Source: Hymenopellis radicata
Lineage: Eukaryota; Basidiomycota; Agaricomycetes; Agaricales; Physalacriaceae
Reading direction: 5' to 3'
Length of the DNA stretch: 51,771 bases
NCBI GenBank assembly: GCA_015501595.1
Contig: JADNRX010000378.1
Coordinates: forward strand, 1 to 51,771
Positions 19,758 through 31,973 of this stretch are shown one piece after another. The translations under genes and the position numbers were made by a program. Within the stretch, counting starts at the first letter, position 1. Every line of letters starts with the position of its first letter. The notes below the pieces were generated by a model. It searched no databases and was not told the DNA's origin. It saw only the letters and a list, made by a program, of their open reading frames with translations.

Positions 19758-20936
19758 TAAGTTCTATTCCTTCATTGTCGACGATGCTGATGTTCTCGGG
19801 CAGCCGTCGCCCTCACTTGCCTCTGATGGCCATCGTCACATTAAAGCAATGTAAGTCTTTGCCACCTTGATGTCTTTGAACATCAACTAACTCGTCATCG
19901 GCTTCAAGACTCACGACGACCAAGGCCACCGTTGACGAAGATCTTCGTCAACGCCTTGCGGTACTCTTCATCTGTCGGTATGTTCATCAACTCTCCTTTT
20001 TACTTGTCTTTCATGTCCTCAACAGCCTCGACTTTGACAACAACTCCTGCCTTCGTTGATTTGTCAAGAGTGGCTTTGACTTGTGTAGACTTGATTGGTA
20101 GGTCGTTCGCCCTCCTTGGGTTTCTTAATTCTCCACTCACCACTTTGCTAGGTCTTGATGGTCGCCGTCGATTCGATTAGCACGCGTGTTGGTCTCCTCA
20201 CCGTTAACGGAGTTGTCGAACACGTCAGCAGCGTCGAGTGCGGTCGACTTGTCGCCCTCTCGAGGTCCACACGACCAACAGACACCACCACCGCACCCAA
20301 GAGACGTCTCCCAGCGTATGAGCGCCAAAGCACCCGCTGATCATGTCATTGCAACCATTGTTACTGTCATCGGCAAACTGATGTTCGATTCTTACACCTT
20401 ACGTCGAGCCCAGTAAGATGGATGGTAAACCCCAAGGGAAGGTGGATATCGAACCCGGAAGGCGCTGGCTGAAGGGTGGGATTGTCCGTTGCTCGATGGC
20501 GTGTCTGGCCCCAACCTCTTAAGGCTAACCTCGTCGACTTCGTTCACCAATCCTGATACGAAGAACAGGTCTATGTTGAGCGCGATGGTCAGGATACTTA
20601 GGACGAGATCGACGACGCTATTCAGGGAAACAGGATCTTAATATGTAGAGTTGGGCCGTAGCAACAAAAATGGAGTTGGATAGCAGAGTAACATATGAGC
20701 TCGAAGTTCGATAGCGGGATGTAACAAATGAGTACGGAGTTGGGTGATGGAATGTGCATAGCGGGGTAGAAGCCGGATAGCAAGGAAGAACGGATAACGA
20801 TGGTGTGGGTTGAAGGCCTATGGAGATGGCAGCAAGTAACCAACATGGACGCTAGACCTTCGACGCGGTGAGTAAAAATCGAAGGAAATCCCAATGAACT
20901 AACATTGGTTAGCCGTAGCAAGCGGTGCGCCACCTA
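19758..20936. other. No supported gene; degraded DNA
   Basis: Fragments of open frame (for example VAVDSISTRVGLLTVNGVV near 20,160) but no coherent exon chain. Positions about 20,670-20,800 contain a loose, diverged direct repeat of a GGAGTTGGATAGC-like unit. It could be the remains of the GRDP tail or of another element. Confidence 0.35.
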
Positions 20937-21488
20937 CTGCACGGTATATCGAGCTTCCATGACGAATGGCACCGCCTCGTTGGCCCGACAGAACGGGCAC
21001 GATTGACGGGCTTCCTCGTCTGGATGCGCGATGGGTGAATGGTTAGGGAATGGTAGGCGGCGGACCAGTTCGCGTTGGATGATCCAGGTAGGTTTTTGGA
21101 TTCTAAGTGGACGTTCAGCGTGCTCACAAATGATCTGCAGACGACGTACTCAATACGTTGGAGGAGCATTGGCTGGGAGCTCCGACTGTACAGCATACGA
21201 CGCACAATCTTGTATCTCTTATAGATTGCGCGGGCATCGACCTATGTCAAGTAGGTCAGGCTCCTTGCTTGCGTTACGAGCCCTCCACGTTCTCGCAGGA
21301 GATGCGATCCATATCGCGCGCGGCGCAGTGAACAGGACGATGGCGAGAAATGCGTAGACCCGATGGACTAGTTACGAGTCGTGCTGGCGCCGTGCCTCGG
21401 ATGGCCATAGGAAATGGAAAGACGCTCGGAGACTTACCGTGTTCATTAGATTGCGCATCAAGGTTGCACGATTTGCGTAGTACGACAT
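20937..21488 (-). pseudogene. Unidentified minus-strand gene or gene relic
   Basis: Read leftward: ATG at 21488 (MSYYANRATLMRNLMNT) followed by a GTAAGT donor; a hydrophobic exon (AFLAIVLFTAPRAIWIASP, about 21,350-21,295) continuing RTWRARNASKEPDLLDI; then RYKIVRRMLYSRSSQPMLLQ (about 21,220-21,160); then WIIQRELVRRLPFPNH and HPDEEARQSCPFCRANEA (about 21,085-20,950) with a TAG at 20937. The order of coding-like pieces and splice-like ends suggests one gene with a membrane segment and a CPFC metal-binding pair. Not all joins keep frame, so it may be damaged. I do not recognise it. Confidence 0.4.
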
Positions 21489-21539
21489 TGTTTGTTTAAG
21501 TCGGCGCCAATGGTGTGGAGGGTAATGCTCTGGAGGGCG

Positions 21540-22374
21540 GCGATTGCCGACCGGCGGTTGGGCACGCGAGGCCATCCGAATCGTGTAGTTATTCAGCAGA
21601 GTGACTTGACGACGAGTTGTTGTGAGTTGGGTTTCGGCGCGGGTCTCGAGGGTCTAGGGGGACATTGTGGAGGGCTGCGTTCGAGGTTGACGCCGTCAAA
21701 ACGCGTCTCGTGGTACCCGCAGGTAAATCCTCCTCCAATTTACATCGAAGATCAACTTACACTGAAATTTTCTTTCATTTCAGATCTTTCACGCGATATA
21801 TCTGATGTATCTACATTGTTCAAATATATTCTACTTATTCTACTTCTGTTCTAAATGTTCGTGGCGCGTAAGGCGCCAATATCCCACCCGTGGCACTCCA
21901 AAACCGGCTTCAAGCCCAGAACGCGAAGCCAACCTCATCAACGCTCGCAGCATTCAACGAATGGAAGGAAGGACGGCAACGTAGCCCTGATCTATGTCTT
22001 CTTCAGACTGATAACAATTTTCAACGAAGGGTACGTACTCTATGTTAATCTTGAAGGAATTCTGGGCCTCATCCTGTGATTAGAGCTCTCCTTGCCCCGC
22101 CGAAGGCGGCGGATCCACGGATTTGGCCACGGCCACGACGACGTCGAACCTGTATATCTCTCCTTCATCTTTCGCTTTCTGAATCTGATGCAATCAATTT
22201 AGTGACGATCCGTCGAACCTGCAACTCTCCACCACCGGCGATCTTCCTTTCCTCCCACTGTCACTTGCCTCTCCCACCCACTACGATCACGATGTCGACC
22301 GCCGTCGGTTGTCTCTTCGACGACGTCTTGCTGCCATCATCGGGATCGCTAGCTCATCATCGTGTCCGACGGGT
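21540..22374. other. Intergenic, no supported gene
   Basis: Simple low-complexity stretches and short frames. CGTCGAACCTG is repeated about 65 bp apart near 22,143 and 22,210. Nothing here could be tied to a family. Confidence 0.4.
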
Positions 22375-25300
22375 AGGTGTCACCAACAACTGCCTTGTCG
22401 ACGGCTCGCCCACAACTAGCCACCAGTTGGCCATCTTTTCGCCGGGTAGTAGGGCGCCACGACATTTTGATCTCCCTCTTCGTCGTCCTCGTCGACATCG
22501 CGTGAGAGCGAGACTTGGAGGATGATAGGCGGGCCGGCCGTGTACTCGTCCTTGACGAGCTCGTGGCTGACGCCGAGTGTCGGGTATGAGTTGACAAAGG
22601 CAGCAACGTCTTGCCTGTATACAAGGTCAGAGAATAATCCCCAAAGCAAACGCCAGTACGTACATTTGCGCCGTAGACATCTGCAATAGCTCCATTCACT
22701 TGTCGTCCTCCATCTCCATAATATCATACACCGACTCGATCCCTGCCGCAGTGCAACGCTTGATCACCTAAAACGGAATGAGACGCACGTCCCCGACAAA
22801 CAGAAGTAAGAGCTTACCTCTGGCTCGAAATGAGGAATCTGTCGCAGCGGCGAATCCTTATCCCAAACCGCCTGCACACACATCTGCGGTAAATCCAGAG
22901 CCCCCAGCGCGCTCAGCCAGGCATTCTAACTCATCACATCCACACACGCCGACAGGAGATTCAGGACCTTCTCGAGGATAAGGTCCGCCGGCAGTTGAAT
23001 CCGACTGAAATGGGCTTGTAGCAGCAGGAACGTCTTGAAGTGCGGTGCCTCAAAGTTGACCTCGTCAATCTTGACGGGCAGCCTGTCATATAGACGACGA
23101 AGGATGACATCCTCGTGGCGACGGATGGGGACAACCTCGAATTCAGCCGAGGAGGAGACGACTTCGAGGAGACCTTTTAGTTTGGTTCGCTCCTTCAGTG
23201 ACAACGTGTAGACCTCGACGGTGACGTCTAACATAAAGATCAGTATTTGTTGAGGATCTGCAAAAGTGGATGACGTACAGGAGATGGTGTAGTAGGCCGC
23301 GATCATACCCAAGTTGAGCGCAGATATGTCCATGTCATCCTCTGTGGAAAGACAGAGTTAGCTGGTTACTGGCGAGCTCAAAGAGAGAAACTTACCAATG
23401 CTGATACACTTCGAGTTTACAAGATCCGTCAACGTATTCTCGACCAATTCGGACAAGTGGTCAGACAGGTGCTGGTGGCTAACGTCGTGCAGGTTGTAGT
23501 AGTTCGGGTTTTGAGTCATTCGGCGGTAGAAGTATGTCCATGTCAGGGTATCCTGTTCATCAGAGTCAGTAAACTGGAACACGTCAAAGCATCAAAACTC
23601 ACCATAGTGTCCTGCTTGTTCTCAATCGTCTTCACAGCTATCTCCGCCAAGAAATAATCATGCAACAAATCCGTCGGAAGATGGATCTCAATGGGCAACC
23701 CTTCCGCCAAAAACTTCTTGTAGTAATCCTTCCTCGTCTGCTGGCACATGAGAACGCAACGACTGCGCTATGACCACCATATAGCTGGCAACTGGCAACG
23801 ACCAGGCAGTGTCCTTCGACGCGATCAAGACCTGCACAGCACCACTCTCGAACAGACGCTGCACAATGCGCTTATCCTGCCGATCCATAGCCTCATGGAA
23901 ATAGGCGATGCCCTTGCTCAGCGTCTCCTTCAAGCCCTCGTCACAGAGATGGTCAAGATGAGGTTGGATATCGGCAAGCTCGACATTGAGGAAGCGGTCG
24001 GGTTTGTCGTCGGCCGTGCAGTGTATCATGAGATTGTCAGCAGTGAGGCGGCACTGTTTCCGAGAAGGGACAAATATGACAACCGGCTTCGTAGGGGCGT
24101 GCTCGACGATGGCAAGATAGGCGGGCGTGGACGCGATCATGAGCAAGGGGAAGTGGGGTATCGTGACTGAAGGTGGATATCCATGTCGAGCGGACGTGCG
24201 CTATACGTAAGGATGAGCGACGCGTTTAAAAGAAGCTGGGCATAACGTACCTCGGAGAGAAATTGAAGATGGTATGTGAGGGGGCACCCATCCATTCACC
24301 AAGATCCTTCGCGTTCGCCAATGACACACCACATGCGACTATCCGCGTCTTACTCTCAGTCTGCGCAGACACATATCTCGTCCGCGAGATGACGACCTCA
24401 TAAGTCGGTCCAACCTCGCCACCAACCAATTGCACCTCATCTGCGATGATCAGCCCAACATCAACGTCTTCGACCAAGATCAAGAAGGATTCGGCGCCGC
24501 CATGGACCTTTTCATCCCACTGGAAATCAGGGATACTCAATGGAAAGGTCGATGCGGAGTAAAGAGCGGGTGACGGTTGAACCTGGGCCGACAGCCTACA
24601 TAACTTGATGAGTAAAAGATGAAGGATAGGCAACGCAATTACGCACTGTAGCTTCGGAAAATTGTGAACAAGGCGATGGACCAATCGCCCAGCATTCGCC
24701 ATGCCAATGAGCTCTCCGATTTCGAGTGGACTCCCTTCAAAACATCAAAGGGCTATCATTCGAATTCGGAATGGGTCGCTGTGACTTACCAGATCAAAGT
24801 ACCGATACCATGGCTGTAAAAGGATGTCAGAAAAACAGTCACGAATAAGAGGAAAACTTGCAACTTACGAATTGCTTGCCTTCCGCTTTGCGAATGACAT
24901 CGGCTGGTACGCCCTTGAACTGCCGAAGAGGCGTCATCGGGCCCCACCTTGAAGAACATGCCTACAAAACTCACATTCGCTTTTCGACCATCTTGCAGAG
25001 ATCAAGAGCAGCCTTTGCGGGAACTGCCCATCCGCGCTTCAGGCAGATCTCGAACATAGCCCGAAGAATACGTCCGGCGGATTGTTGGACGAAAACCATG
25101 TCCGCAACAAGAACGAAACCTAACAAAGGAATTAGGTCGCGTCAAGTCGGCGGTCAAAGATTGCGAGATAAAGGATTGTAAGAGAACATTGATCTTCGCC
25201 GCCGGTTCCTCGACACTCTCCTTGACCGGAATGGGGACGCGTTCGAGCAGCTTCGCAAGCTCCAGCTTCTCTTCTTGACGAACCTAAGGAACACATCAGG

Positions 25301-25495
25301 ATGAATCATAAATTCCAAGAAACATACTGGCAAAAGCTTGAACTCGTTCGAGAGCGCAAAGACACGGAACGTCGACATAGTGGGCCGTAGGTGCTGGTTG
25401 TACACCATCATCGAGTTGTAAGTCACATAGTAATGCAGCGCCATCCGAGAAAGGGACGTCCCACGCTGAGTGAGAGTATCATATGATAAGTATAT
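22375..25495 (-). pseudogene. BRR2: Rearranged, intron-bearing partial copy of BRR2 (U5 snRNP helicase)
   Basis: Minus strand, right to left. Sec63 domain of the N-terminal helicase cassette (LHYYVTYNSMMVYNQHLRPT, about 25,440; [20 protein letters not shown], about 25,250; [33 protein letters not shown], about 24,910; VHRLVHNFPKLQ; FQWDEKVHGGAESFLILVED). This is fused in frame at about 24,460 to the C-terminal cassette (IADEVQLVGGEVGPTYEVV, motif-II region, then RYVSAQTESKTRIVA, KPVVIFVPSRKQCRLTADNL, GAVQVLIASKDTAWSLPVAS). Next come its Sec63 domain ([21 protein letters not shown], 23.5 kb; [28 protein letters not shown], 22.8 kb) and a C-terminus to about 22,375. The C-cassette Walker A region and the motif-VI (MGRA) segment at about 23,765 are missing, with a frameshift at the latter. 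Introns are retained, so this is a genomic, not processed, copy. It cannot be an active helicase. Confidence 0.88.
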
Positions 25496-25577
25496 GAGAC
25501 GAAGGCGAGAATCGAAATATTGCCGGATTCGGGTGTTAGCCAAACACGAACAGACAGCGACCACCATCAACACTCCA

Positions 25578-27160
25578 ATGTCATCCTCCTCCGCCATCGC
25601 TGCTGGACCGTCTCCACCGTCATCACCCACCCCACCGTCGTCACCGGCATCGTCATCGTCGCCAACACCGCCGTCGTCGCCCTCGCTCACCGCTCTTTTG
25701 CTCCGCCGCGCCAATGTCAACCCCGCAGATGAATCGACTTGGGATCTGGTCTCCCTACCAGAGCTACCGCGATTGCCGCCGCGCTTGCCGCCTCTCGAAC
25801 TGAATAGACACGACGCGTTGGACTTACCAGCGTTGAGAGGGTATATCGCTGCGCAGTCTCTGGGAGACTGTCCGCTGCGCGATCGATGGGTGCGGGCTCG
25901 TGCGCTGCAATTTATTCGCGGTTTTCGTCTTACTCGGCGTATTTCTGCTTTCAACGGTGCGTACCTTTTTTTTTTTGTCCAGGCCGAATACTAATGAATT
26001 CTCAGAGGCGCAGGACGGCTTGGACGCGGACTTTGTCCCAAGTCGTTCTGCGAGTCCCAGTCTATTCGAGGATCTCGCCACCACTCTCCATCCCGACACG
26101 CTGCAGCCCGGGGAGGTTCATTTGTACGTTCCGAGCGACGCGCCCCCGCCTCCAGATTTTCCGGGCCCTGCTATCGTTCTGGAACCTGGCGAGGTGTGGG
26201 AGGGCGATCCCTTTCCCTACATCCTGGATTCTCTCTCGCGCTCTGAGCTTCCGGGGTATCTCAATGCCCAAAGCCCTCCTCCATCCCCACAAGCTACTCC
26301 ACTGCTTTCACCACTCCCTGAAGAGCCCCCATCCTTGCTCCCGCTCCCTCTCGCTTTCAAAATCGTCCACGTCTGCCTTCGGAACCATCTTCTGATCGGA
26401 CTGTTCCTCTGGGCTTTTGGTCGGAATGTGTAACCGCAAGCCGTTCACCTTCCTGTAGCCCCTCTGCCGTATAGTCCTCCAACGCGCTCTCCTCTCCATA
26501 GTCCTTCCCCTGCACGTATGCGCACGCGGTCGCCTTCCTATGGTCCTCCACCAAGTATCCCGACACCAACGCCCTCTCCTCTTCCACCTGCTACCCCAAC
26601 ACCGTCTCCTCCTCCTCCTCCTCCGCGTTCTCCCGCCAAGATCAGAGGCCCCCCTGGTCATCCTCCAGGAAGGCCGAATGCGCCCGCACTCTCTCTTCGC
26701 GCTCAACGCGCTGCTCGTCGTGCGATGGCCCTCCCTAGCATTGCCACTCTTCCAGAGCCCAATATGTCCCTCCGCAGCCGGATGATGAGGCATCCGCCAA
26801 CGAGCAGGATGGGTTTGAGGATGACGATGATGGAGAGGATGAGCTGGAAGTGGAGGAAGTGGAGCATCCGCGAAAACGGGCTCGCACGCGCCAAGCCCCC
26901 ACCCGCACTCCAGCTACGGTTTTGCGGCCGCGCAGACGTCCCCGAAAAAGCGAGGTTCGTCCATCACGGGAATTCGCCCGAAGGGAGTCGGCCAAGAGGG
27001 GAATGCAAAGGTAACTGTCTGTTACTCATTTTCTTTAAGCGTCTCGCTCACCTTTTTCAGACTTCGCGCTTCCTTTACCGAGGAGGAGAGAGCTGCCAGA
27101 CGTGAGCAAGATCGCTTGAGAAAGCAAAGAGAGCGCGCGGTCAAAAAGGGAACACGCTAG
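25578..27160 (+). CDS. Proline-rich, acidic then basic hypothetical protein (reading frame broken)
   Basis: Exon 1 25578-25956 joins exon 2 (from 26006) in frame through a 49-nt intron. A Ser/Pro-rich N-terminus is followed by LPELPRLPPRLPPLEL and a helical block (ALRGYIAAQSLGDCPLRDRW, then RALQFIRGFRLTRRI), then an acidic Pro-rich stretch (SDAPPPPDFPGP). A TAA at 26431-26433 and a frame change at about 26,760 interrupt a long Pro/Ser/Arg-rich part (SPSYGPPPSIPTPTPSP). The C-terminus reads EDDDDGEDELEVEEVE then RKRARTRQ, and after a 49-nt intron (27011-27059) ends with a bZIP-like basic tail (REQDRLRKQRERAVKK, stop 27160). It may be nuclear or DNA-binding. The breaks suggest decay or missed introns. 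Family not recognised. Confidence 0.5.
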
Positions 27161-28734
27161 AGGGAGGAAGGTATTTTAGGGTTAGTAATTATAGGTTTAC
27201 ATCTTGGGTGCTTGAATTTGTAGCTAGTATTATCTGTTTGCAAATAGGCTAGGATTGTATCATAGTAGTTTAGAAATTGTATAACAGACATTACTCTAAA
27301 TGGACCTTCAAGGTGAACACATGATCGTGTTTAAGCACATGATCTGGTTTGAATTGAACATGATGGTGGAGGCTTCGTGGTTCCCCATGTGGGCAGTGTG
27401 GCTGGCCACTTCCCCATAAAATTGAGGTTCCGGGGCACTATCAGCCCGAGTTTACGAGGGCTGTGCCCTGGAGGCCTGATGAACCAAACGGTCAACCGCC
27501 GCGGCCAAGTCACGTGGCGACCTTACAAATACTGCTTACGACGAGTTAATGTAAATCTTTCGTTGAACCACGACGAAGGCAACATCTGTTACATCAGGAA
27601 TGGAGCTGAAAGGTGCATGCACTGTTCGATACCCTCACCTACCAACTAACACTGTAACAGTTTTGGTCATTCCCTCGACTCAGAATTCCGTGTTTGAAGC
27701 TCTTCGTCATTGTGATGTTTATCTTCATCGGCATGTGAGAAGTTTCTGTTGTGATTCTAGCTAGGTCTCTTACTTGTTTCGGTAGTATCTGTGCGGCAGG
27801 TGGACGACCCAGCAGTGGCGAGTAGTATGGCACGTACACGGGTGGGAAGTACTACTGGAGTGATCCAGGAGGGTTCGCCAACGGATTCAAGGGTGTTTGT
27901 TCCGTTTTCGTGACTGGTGCCTGAGACGCAATGCCCTAGTGGTCTTTCCAATCTAACCCAAGATACAGCTGCTTTCTCCTTCGGTTTGTCAACCGTTCTA
28001 GTATGTGAGTCATGACCATTGAGTTGTCGCGTTAGCTGGAACTGAACTCGTCGGTCTTGCGGATAGCGAAACACCCAATGCTAGGAAAACCTTGCCCGGC
28101 ACGGTGAAGGGTACGTCCTGGCGTATTGTACGTGTCATTGCTCTTGCCAGCACCCGTAGATTCTAATCTCAATCTCGTTTCATCAGACCATCATCTACGT
28201 AGCCTGATTGTCCCCTACACCAAGCCGTGTCTGATCGGCGGCAGTGGCGCGTTGGCCTCACCCTTTGTTATCACCCTCGCCCGGGCTAATATCGATGGAT
28301 TAGCATATTGATTGTCCTTGTATTGATTGCGCAGTTCTATGTTGTGCGTAAGGTTTTCTCTTCTCTTATTCGCCATTGTTGTTTTTATGATTCGACACCT
28401 GGGTGATTTTGAGAGAGAAGTAAACTGTATTAGGGGCCCCACCCCCTCTCATTTAGACCTTAGAATAATGTCAGCTATGAGAACCCTAACCCCATGGCAT
28501 CCGTGCTCGAATGTCAAAGGGTTAGGGTTCCTCGCCAGTACTGAGGTGCCCGCAGCTTAAACAGCCCTTGCTCTTTTGCTTTTTTGACTTTACCAGGAGC
28601 ATCATCAAGACCATGAGAGGACAAAGCCAAGTGTCTATTTATATCACTCTGGCCTTTACCTGGCAAATGGCAATCCTTCTTCGGAATCATCAGAAGCTTA
28701 TAGAGTGCCCCGACTGATTGCGTTAGCAATGTAC
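27161..28734. other. No supported gene between the proline-rich gene and the satellite
   Basis: About 1.6 kb of unremarkable DNA with short frames only. It contains the telomere-like inverted repeat listed separately. Confidence 0.4.
28481..28530. repeat. Telomere-like 12-bp inverted repeat
   Basis: GAACCCTAACCC at 28481-28492 and its exact reverse complement GGGTTAGGGTTC at 28519-28530, separated by 26 bases. The arms contain the TTAGGG/CCCTAA unit that is the common fungal telomere repeat, but only about two units per arm. Confidence 0.7.
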
Positions 28735-31528
28735 ACCCTACTAGTCTGTTCTTGCGTCTGACTGGTCCAGACCGCGATTAGACCTCGACGGACCATGAAA
28801 TTGAGGTCCGTTCTTGCATCTGACTGGTTCAAACGGTAAACAGATGCTAACAGACCATAAATTTGAGGTCTGTTCGTGCGTCTGACTGGTCCAGAGAGCG
28901 ATTACACCACGACGGACTATGAACTGACCATGACAGACCATGAAATTGAGGTCCATTCCTGTGTCTGCCTAGTCTGAATAGCGATCAGATTATGACGGAC
29001 CATCAAATTACATCTGACTGGTCCGGTGTTACGTCTAACTAGTCTAGACGGTGAACAGACTGGGAGAGACCATGAAATCAAGGTCCGTTCCTGTGTCTGC
29101 CTGGTCTGAACCACGATCAGACGATGATGGACCATCAAATTGAGGTGCGTTCCTGCATCTGAGTGGTCTGTTGTTACTGTACTATTTCGTTCAATTCGTT
29201 CGTCACAGGTCACAAGACCTTCGAATGACGAAATCAAAGTCACCGAAATCGCGACCCCCCCCCCCCCCCGACCAGCTCCGCCGCCCACCAATATAATCGA
29301 CAAACCAAATTCGTCAGCCCCCCACTCCTGACGATGATCGTCTACGTCTAACTAGTCTAGATGGTGAACAGACCGTGACGGACCATGAAATTAAGGTCCA
29401 TTGTTACGTCTGACTAATCTAGACGGTGAACAGACCATAAAATTAAGGTCCGTTCCTGTATCTGACCAGTCTAAACAGCGATCAGATGATGACGGACCAT
29501 AAAATTGAGGTCTGTTTCCTGCATCTGACTGGTCTGTTGTTACATCTGACTAGTCTAGATGGTGAACAGACCGTGACGGACCATGAAATTAACATCCATT
29601 CCTGTATCTGACCAGTCTGAACAGCGATCAGATGATGACGGACCATGAAATTGAGGTCCGTTCCTGCATCTGACTGGTCCGTTGTTACGTCTGACTAGTC
29701 TAGACGGTGAACAGACCGTGACGGACCATGAAATTAACGTCCGTTCCTGTATCTGACCAGTCTGAACAGCGATCAGATGATGACGGACCATGAAATTGCG
29801 GTCCGTTCCTGCATCTGACTGGTCCGTTGTTAGTCTGACTAGTCTAGACGGTGAACAGACCGTGACGGACCATGAAATTAACGTCCATGTTCCTGTATCT
29901 GACCAGTCTGAACAGCGATCAGATGATGACGGACCATGAAATTAAGGTCCGTTCCTGCATCTGACTGGTCCGTTGTTACGTCTGACTAGTCTAGACGGTG
30001 AACAGACCGTGACGGACCATGAAATTAACATCCATTCCTGTATCTGACCAGTCTGAACAGCGATCAGATGATGACGGACCATGAAATTAAGGTCCGTTCC
30101 TGCATCTGACTGGTCCGTTGTTACGTCTGACTAGTCTAGACGGTGAACAGACCGTGACGGACCATGAAATTAACGTCCGTTCCTGTATCTGACCAGTCTG
30201 AACAGCGATCAGATGATGACGGACCATGAAATTAAGGTCCGTTCCTGCATCTGACTGGTCCGTTGTTACGTCTGACTAGTCTAGACGGTGAACAGACCGT
30301 GACGGACCATGAAATTAACATCCATTCCTGTATCTGACCAGTCTGAACAGCGATCAGACGATGACGGACCATGAAATTAAGGTCCGTTTCCTGCATCTGA
30401 CTGGTCCGTTGTTACGTCTGACTAGTCTAGACGGTGAACAGACCGTGACGGACCATGAAATTAACGTCCGTTCCTGTATCTGACCAGTCTGAACAGCGAT
30501 CAGACGATGACGGACCATGAAATTAAGGTCCGTTCCTGCATCTGACTGGTCCGTTGTTACGTCTGACTAGTCTAGACGGTGAACAGACCGTGACGGACCA
30601 TGAAATTAACGTCCATTCCTGTATCTGACCAGTCTGAACAGCGATCAGATGATGACGGACCATGAAATTAAGGTCCGTTCCTGCATCTGACTGGTCTGTT
30701 GTTACGTCTGACTAGTCTAGACGGTGAACAGACCGTGACGGACCATGAAATTAACGTCCATTCCTGTATCTGACCAGTCTGAACAGCGATCAGACGATGA
30801 CGGACCATGAAATTGAGGTCCGTTCCTGCATCTGACTGGTCCGTTGTTACGTCTGACTAGTCTAGACGGTGAACAGACCGTGACGGACCATGAAATTAAC
30901 GTCTGTTCCTGTATCTGACCAGTCTGAACAGCGATCAGACGATGACGGACCACGAAATTAAGGTCCGTTCCTGCATCTGACTGGTCTGTTGTTACGTCTG
31001 ACTAGTCTAGATGGTGAACAGACCGTGACGGACCATGAAATTAACGTCCGTTCCTGTATCTGACCAGTCTGAACAGCGATCAGATGATGACGGACCATGA
31101 AATTGCAGTCCGTTCCTGCATCTGACTGGTCCGTTGTTACGTCTGACTAGTCTAGACGGTGAACAGACCGTGACGGACCATGAAATTAACGTCCATTCCT
31201 GTATCTGACCAGTCTGAACAGCGATCAGACGATGACGGACCATGAAATTGCAGTCCGTTCCTGCATCTGACTGGTCCGTTGTTACGTCTGACTAGTCTAG
31301 ATGGTGAACAGACCGTGACGGACCATGAAATTAACGTCCGTCCCTGTATCTGACCAGTCTGAACAGCGATCAGATGATGACGGACCATGAAATTGCAGTC
31401 CGTTCCTGCATCTGACTGGTCCGTTGTTACGTCTGACTAGTCTAGACGGTGAACAGACCGTGACGGACCATGAAATTAACGTCCATTCCTGTATCTGACC
31501 AGTCTGAACAGCGATCAGACGATGACGG
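28735..31528. repeat. 145-bp satellite array, left block
   Basis: Head-to-tail units of 145 bp, regular from about 29,560 to the LTR element (roughly 14 near-identical units) and degenerate from 28,735 to 29,560. Each unit is a dimer of two related halves. One half carries CTGACTAGTCTAGACGGTGA, the other CTGACCAGTCTGAACAGCGA, and both are followed by GACGGACCATGAAATT. The core GGACCATGAAATTAAGGTCC is an interrupted palindrome. A 15-base C run lies at 29255-29269 in a short unrelated segment (about 29,170-29,330). The recurring 78-codon minus-strand open frames are by-products of the unit length and are not called as genes. Confidence 0.95.
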
Positions 31529-31963
31529 TGTAAGGCGTGATTCGAGTAGTCGCCTCACTGCTGGGTAGCGTCCGACAGGCGTATTCCACAGGGAGTACAA
31601 AGGTGTCCGCGTTCGCGGAAATAAGCGTAAGAAGCCGAGAAATGAAGAGAAATGAGAAATACCGGTATAGGGCCGGAACCTGTAGCTGTTGTTACTGCTG
31701 TTCCGTACAAGACGGTAGGGTCCACTCAAGGTGGATGGGATCTCCTATTTCCCGCCAATGCACAAGGCAAGTGGGGGAATGATGGGAGTAAAAGAGTGAG
31801 TGTATTGCAATGAGGTGCGCGCATGTACAGGACCGGTCACGTGATGGTAAGATCACGTGACCAAACTACGAAATATGTTACGACCAACTAAATAAGTATC
31901 CTACAATGAGAATCAGATCTTTAATGCATGAAACGAGGTAGAAATCACGAATTCCATCTTACA
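31529..31963 (-). repeat. Left (3') LTR
   Basis: 435 bp, TG...CA boundaries with a short inverted terminus (TGTAAG/CTTACA). Preceded by the target duplication GACGG. Confidence 0.95.
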
Positions 31964-31973
31964 GAGCCCCCCT
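31964..31973 (-). other. Polypurine tract
   Basis: On the minus strand AGGGGGGCTC lies directly before the 3' LTR, the expected plus-strand priming site of an LTR retroelement, and it fixes the element's orientation. Confidence 0.7.

Noticed and set aside
19404..20416. Several 60-100-codon frames as independent genes
   Set aside because: The first lies inside the GRDP relic. The others overlap on both strands with no splice consistency or recognisable motif.
22926..25954. The BRR2 copy as a functional second Brr2
   Set aside because: It lacks the C-cassette Walker A region and the motif-VI segment, has a frameshift near 23,765 and begins inside the N-cassette Sec63 domain.
25154..25954. 266-codon minus-strand ORF as a separate gene
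   Set aside because: Only its C-terminal half matches BRR2. The rest is antisense to the Pro/Ser-rich exon at 25,578-25,956, and the BRR2 frame runs into intron sequence at the other end.
26308..26793. Arg/Trp-rich minus-strand ORFs opposite the proline-rich gene
   Set aside because: Low-complexity antisense reading of proline codons, with no independent coding signal.
29555..31388. Recurring 78-codon minus-strand ORFs (LIAVQTGQIQ...) across the satellite, also at 40,789-43,409
   Set aside because: They recur every 145 bp or a multiple, follow the unit exactly and differ only by satellite substitutions. They are by-products of the repeat, not genes.
31537..31782. 81-codon plus-strand ORF, identical at 39719-39964
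   Set aside because: It lies wholly inside each LTR on the antisense strand. Identity simply reflects LTR identity.
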